A stretch of 64,000 bases of DNA, taken from assembly GCF_022539665.2 (NCBI RefSeq), contig NC_081331.1:14292638-14356637 (forward strand). Reading direction: 5' to 3'. Source of the stretch: Daphnia carinata. Lineage: Eukaryota; Arthropoda; Branchiopoda; Diplostraca; Daphniidae. Below are positions 59,128-64,000 of this stretch, in pieces (the first letter of the stretch is position 1; each line of letters opens with the position of its first letter). The position numbers were made by a program, and so were the translations under genes. The notes under the pieces were generated by a model. It had not been told where the DNA came from. It ran no database searches and saw only the letters and a program-made list of their open reading frames with translations.

Positions 59128-62100
59128 TTAAAGAGCTTCGTCCCTCTGTAAATGTCCGTTCTCCGATTTGAGTGGCTCCTGCTCGCATTCATCTTTATCC
59201 GGTCGACTCCGCTTAAAGAAGCCCATCTATTAGACGGGGGCAAAAACGAAGGGTAAAATGATATTAACAAAAGCGTTTTAATCTTTGTACAGACAAGGTT
59301 TCTTATCGTCATGCTTAGTTTGCACTTATCAGTATTCGTAAAGATAGTCGAGTTTAAATAACAATCCACATATGACTGCGTGGCGCAATGGTAGCGCGTC
59401 TGACTCCAGATCAGAAGGTTGCGTGTTCGAATCACGTCGTGGTCAAGTATTACTTTTATAAACTAAATTTATCGTTTTTGCAAAATAAAAGATCGTACGG
59501 ATCGCAATAACAGATTTACGTTATTTGTTTATATGCTAAATTTAATTCTAACACCGAACGAACTTGGAAGAAATAAAAAATGTAATTTTACCTTCCAAAG
59601 AACAAAGATGAGAAGCAGGAGGAGCAAAACTCCGGCCACTGCAGCCAGTACAATAATCCACCACGGGATGGCTCTGGCCTCTCGTTCCCGATCCAGCTGA
59701 TCGAGGGTAGTAGTCACAGTGGCTGAGCGCAGGGGAAGGTAATCGGGATCGATGCCGTACGGCAGTTCGTTGATATCCACCACCATTTTCGACGAAATAA
59801 CTAAATCTTCCCAGTCAATCTGTTCAATTCAATCAGAAACATATAAATCGATTCAGACTTCACATTAATAAAACTCAGCTTTTACCTCGGAGATGGTTTG
59901 CGCCCATATTCTGGCGCGCAATTTGAACACAACGTGGTTGTTGCTGGTAATGGGACCAGCTGAGCATTTAATGACGGTACACTGAGTCGCTCCGCAGTTC
60001 AATTCTCTTTCTAATTCCTTGGGTTGGTTTTGTCGTCGGTTGCGAACGCGGTTTTTCTTAATGTTGCTGTGTTGCCAATTCATCGGCACTTGGCGTCTCC
60101 TCCTTCCCTGAGTAGATTCTTGATCCAATTCTTCATCGTAATCGTAATCCTCTTCTTCGTCAAAAATTTGTCCAGGAATAACTTGTACAGGAGCACCAGC
60201 GCCACTATTGTGAGTGCTAATGGTGGATACAACAGACCCATCGGGACCATAACGGGTCACAGTTGACGTCCTATTCCACGATGAAGAAGTCGAACTTGTT
60301 TTCGGTTTTCCGTCAACAGATGTCGTTGATGACGAAGATGAAGAAATAACATTAGCGCCAGCACCAGAGCCGCTGCTGCTGGAAGAATACGTCGTTTTGC
60401 TTGATTTACTAATGCCACTTCCAGATCCAGATGAACTACTAGATGAACTACTAGAAGAATAAGAAGATGAGCTGCTACTGGACGAAGAGCTTCTTTGGCT
60501 ACCAGAGCCACTCGCGCTGGATGAACTGCTCAATCTCTCGCTTTCCAGTTTAAGGGCCAATGGATTAAACTGTTCCATCAATTGACAACTGGCAGGTCCA
60601 TCGACAAATGGCCTGTCGACCAGGTAGAGCAAATCTTTGCCCGATAGCGTTTTTGTGGGCCACAGGATGTAGACGTTCGCCTTAAGGATGTCCGACGGTC
60701 CTCGGTTGCCCAGCTCGTAAATGTGAATCACTTGCGGACCGACTTGATTCTCGTGACTCTTTACCTGAACTGAAGAGCTCGCAAAGGCCGATAAATTAAA
60801 TCGAACCACTTCCGGATCGGAAATCCTGCTCAAATTCAATTAAAATAAATGAATTAATTCAAAATAATTAAATTCAAAATTTACCCTCTGATGGATAGGT
60901 CCGTTTCGACTCGGATAGGCAACGAAATTTCAGCTCGATTATCAAACAGCTGACTGGGATCTTCCGGATTGGTGCTGTTCACCTCCAGGATGAATTCCAG
61001 GGATGATTTGGCTTTCTGGCCAACAGCGATGGCAGCAGCCGCGTTTTCACGAGCCAATCGGGCGCTTGGTTGAAGGACAATTGTAAAGACGGACGTGCGG
61101 AATGCCGCCAGCGGATTGCCAATTTCACATCGCAAGACAGGCTGGCCCGATTCATCCGACGGCGATGAGCACAAAACAGGAGGGGCACCTTCCTCCACTC
61201 GATCAACTCGAACAAATTTCACCTCATCTGGCAACGTCAGGTAGACGGCAGCTTCAAAAGCGTCTTCGGCAGCGTTCAACACAGTCACTTCGATTTCCAA
61301 TTTCTTGTCAGAGCCCAAAATGTATTTGTCCATGTTCCCCTTGTACGTGACTTGCATGTCTGGTATGCAAATATTGTCGGGACCGCAATTCTTTTGAATG
61401 ACGATCACGTCCGTTTTGGACGGCGCTTCCGCACCCAAGACGGGCGGCAACGAACGTCTCGTTCGTTGACCTCCAGTTCTCCTCGAATCGGCAGACACTT
61501 CTCGCAGACTATAACGAACCTCAGACTCGATGGGAGTCAGTTTGTCCCGGATTAAGGGCCGGACGTACACCATGTAGGTACGACACGCCCTCTGGCCTTT
61601 AACCAGCTGATAGGTCTCATTCAAAGATGATTTGTTCTCTTCTGAAAGGAAATGTAAGCGAGGATTCTTGGGCGATTTAGAATCAAGAATGAGCTGGACC
61701 ATCACTTCTTCTCGATTATTAACTCCTCGGCCGCTAAATTCAAAGCAAAGCGTCAACGGGACGCAAGCGACGGCAGTTCCCTCCAAAAGCGAGCAATTCT
61801 TATTCTCTAAATCAATTTGCTTCGACTCGACATCGTAGCTGATATCGACTGTGTTGAGGTAGACGACTGGACGTGAACGTAGAAAAATAACGCGATCAGA
61901 ATTGTATGCACCGGCCAGGATATCGGGATATTCGTTTCCATCCAAATCCATCCCGCCGGCCAGTGAGAAGCCGAATGTGCTCAGTTCGGACGAAACTTCT
62001 TCAGCGTACACCACTTGAGTGGCCTTCGTACGGATGCCTTTACTTGATCCGTGATAAATGTAGACTGCACCTCTTTCCTCAGGTCCGTCATAAGGCGCTC

Positions 62101-63624
62101 CGACGGCAATGTCGTTGAATCCATCCAAATTGATGTCGCCCAAAGAGGAAACGGCCAATCCGAATCTGGCTTTGGACACTTCACCACCGTCGAGGACGTC
62201 GCTACGCCGGAACGAGTGTCGCAATCGGGTGGCCTGATAATAAACGTGTACTCGTCCCATTTCGTATTTGCCTTCAGTGTTGGCATAATTCGAGTACAGA
62301 GGAGCACCGACAATGACGTCCTGAAGTCCGTCGTTGTTGACATCCGTCACGGCCACGCAATAGCCAAAATAAGCGCCTAGTTGTTGGCCCGTAATATTGG
62401 CGATATTGGTCAAATTCGAAGACAACAAGACGACCTATTATAAACAAAGTCGTTAGTTTCTTTGTAGAGTTTGAAATACAATGAATTCACCTTTCCAGTT
62501 AAATTAGCACCGCGGGGCATACCGACAGCGACGTCTGTTCGACCATCGTCATCTAAATCTCCAACAGCTGAAGAATAGCCAAGGTAACTGTCATCTTCCG
62601 CTGCTGATCCCTCTGTCGTTGATAGAACGTCCAGTCGCGAAAAAAGGCCTTGAGAAAACAGTTGACCTGCAAATCAAAGTGTCAAAAATTAGATATTGAA
62701 ATCAGAGGAAAATTTTAAGGAATCCCAAAACTAACACCTAGAAAAACATTCATTGTAAACAAAATTGAGATGAAAAGCGAGAGAAAACGTCAGCGAATAG
62801 AAAAGCCAATAAAAATTCATTATTTCTAGACAATGAAAGAACCAGAGATGGAGAAATGGATAACTAAAAATAATAGGAAAATTTCACCGTCCAACAAGCT
62901 ACCACACACCAATTTTGCAGGAATTCCACAATTTCTGTAAGGACCCATCATTATTCAATATCAATTGATAACCAATTAAAAAGCCATCATTTTTTAAAAG
63001 CCAGAGTTCAGAACAAGGTAAATATCCTATTGCGAATTAGGTTGAAGCAAGCAAATCAATTTAAAGCTGAAGCATCGAGTATAGTTATATACCAGGGATG
63101 GATGAATAATCTGCTGTGGATTGCAAAAAGGTAAAACCAGGAATGGAGTCATGTGGAATAATGGGAGTTCCGAGTGATCATAATGTTATACAAAATCACA
63201 ACCAAACAAGCATCATCAATGAAAACAGCATTAAGAAAACAAAATGTGGCGTCCAGTAAATTAAGCTGAAAAGATCGTCTTCAATAAGGGGATTGTTAAT
63301 GGGACCCTGAAAAACCATTTCAGGTTGGGTTGACATCTGTCAACTAAATTTGTTCTAATGGATCTTGAATAACACGAAAAATCCAGGACAAAGACACACC
63401 ACCAACAAAACCGAGGAAATTTGAATCCCACGTAAAGGTACCTCATCTAAAATAGCCATTGGGTTAGAATCACGTTGTAGTTGTTATGATTGATCCGTGT
63501 TTTAAAATTGCGATTTGGATAGGTTGCGTACGGAGTTTGTTCGTCAATGTTTTACCTGTGACAAATGTACGAAAGACAGGTGATCTGACGGCCGGATTTG
63601 TGGTATTGATCGAGTACAGCTGAC
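59128..63624 (-). CDS. Integrin alpha subunit (PS2/alphaV/alpha5 group), 3' part
   Basis: Adhesion receptor subunit that pairs with a beta chain to bind matrix, often RGD ligands. Visible exons: 63556-63624, 62491-62666, 60885-62434, 59886-60825, 59592-59819 and 59128-59226. The N-terminal exons lie beyond the right edge. Beta-propeller FG-GAP repeats carry calcium loops (DLDDDGRTDVAVG, DVNNDGLQDVIVG, DINLDGFNDIAVG, DLDGNEYPDILAG). Thigh and calf domains follow (CGPDNICIPDMQVTY). An unusual insert of nearly continuous serines lies in calf-2 around 60330-60530. A furin-type site (GRRRRQ, about 60100) separates heavy and light chains. A membrane helix (WWIIVLAAVAGVLLLLLLIF) leads to the tail WKMGFFKRSRPDKDE, closest to alphaV-type tails. 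Phases agree at every junction. Confidence 0.93.
59374..59445 (+). tRNA. tRNA-Trp (CCA)
   Basis: 72 bases with all four arms. The acceptor GACTGCG pairs with CGTGGTC (two G-U pairs), the D arm is GCGC..GCGC, and the anticodon stem TCTGA/TCAGA encloses CTCCAGA with anticodon CCA at 59406-59408. The T arm is GCGTG TTCGAAT CACGT. The discriminator is A and there is no intron. It lies on the opposite strand inside the integrin intron 59227-59591. A and B boxes are canonical, so it should be functional. Confidence 0.95.
63093..63113 (-). other. Possible 21-base microexon of the integrin gene
   Basis: On the minus strand, TTTTTGCAATCCACAG precedes CAGATTATTCATCCATCCCTG, which is followed by GTATAT. 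Inserted between exons 63556-63624 and 62491-62666 it keeps phase and would add seven residues (ADYSSIP) just before GQLFS. The signals are short, so this is tentative. Confidence 0.25.
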
Positions 63625-64000
63625 CTGTGTGTGATATGGACATGATGGTAACACGGTGAAAGGTCATTTCATTTCTTCTTTTTTAAGTGCACAGAAACAT
63701 TCAAATGGTTTTGTTTTTTTTTGTGTGGGAATTTTCAATGAGGGATCACTGACTAATTGATTCAACGCCAAAGTAAGCTGGATGGGAGGAACAAGACATT
63801 TGTGGCAAAGGGGTAAAGGTGTGACTTCCTGTGCCGTCAAAAGCTTAAAGACGATAAAACACTCTCTACCAAGACTGGGGTGATATTGTCGTGAGAATTA
63901 GAACCAGCCTTCGGCAAGTGGCCATTCAAACATGTTCGTCACACAGCATTCAAAGGGCGTGACGAGCATTTGCACAAGGCTCTACATATTGGCAAGTTAA

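Overview
This is a window of a eukaryotic, arthropod-type genome. Genes are split by many short GT-AG introns (often 55-80 nt), there are no operons, the gene products are animal-specific, and AT-rich intergenic DNA carries dispersed repeats and tRNA-like elements. Sequence style and protein similarity recalled from memory suggest a small-genome crustacean such as Daphnia. The species is an inference, since no database search was possible. All exon models were built by hand from splice signals, reading-frame phase and family knowledge. In most multi-exon genes the exon lengths sum to a multiple of three, which supports the models.

Layout. Positions 1-12.8 kb are repeat-dominated. They hold decayed copies of a unit bounded by AGTCGGGCTTA, a hairpin element near 3 kb, tRNA-like modules, a ~110 bp repeat ending in TATGGCAATCCGTTTTAC, a large fold-back element (8166-9898) with a third copy at ~4080-4640, a damaged transposon-like gene (6724-7728), and a degraded vasa (DEAD-box helicase) pseudogene (~10090-12080). 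From 13 kb the region is gene-dense: UPF0598 (C8orf82-like), WDR37, a small unknown gene, CMC1, RWDD1 (divergent from CMC1), ribosomal protein S5, and an ankyrin-repeat protein fused to a Mab-21/cGAS-like nucleotidyltransferase (22768-25384). Next come GRAMD1/Aster with an internal promoter (26121-33236), a small membrane protein, WDR24 (GATOR2), a FERM-PDZ tyrosine phosphatase (Ptpmeg/PTPN4 type), PDIA4 (ERp72), a coiled-coil protein, FBXO21, troponin C, a four-pass membrane protein, and the 3' part of an integrin alpha subunit of the PS2/alphaV/alpha5 group, which runs off the right edge. An intact tRNA-Trp(CCA) gene sits antisense in an integrin intron.

Functionally the genes are mostly unrelated housekeeping or developmental loci: mitochondrial copper/COX assembly (CMC1), translation (RpS5, RWDD1), sterol transfer at ER-plasma membrane contacts (GRAMD1), mTORC1 amino-acid signalling (WDR24), ER folding (PDIA4), muscle (troponin C) and adhesion (integrin). 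The most notable items are the ankyrin-cGAS-like receptor candidate with a complete catalytic triad, the fold-back element with tRNA-like modules, a troponin C whose four EF-hand loops all lack the usual position-12 glutamate, and a GRAMD1 internal TATA promoter that would make a form lacking the GRAM domain. Two genes (PDIA4, FBXO21) carry apparent single-base frameshifts that may be assembly errors.
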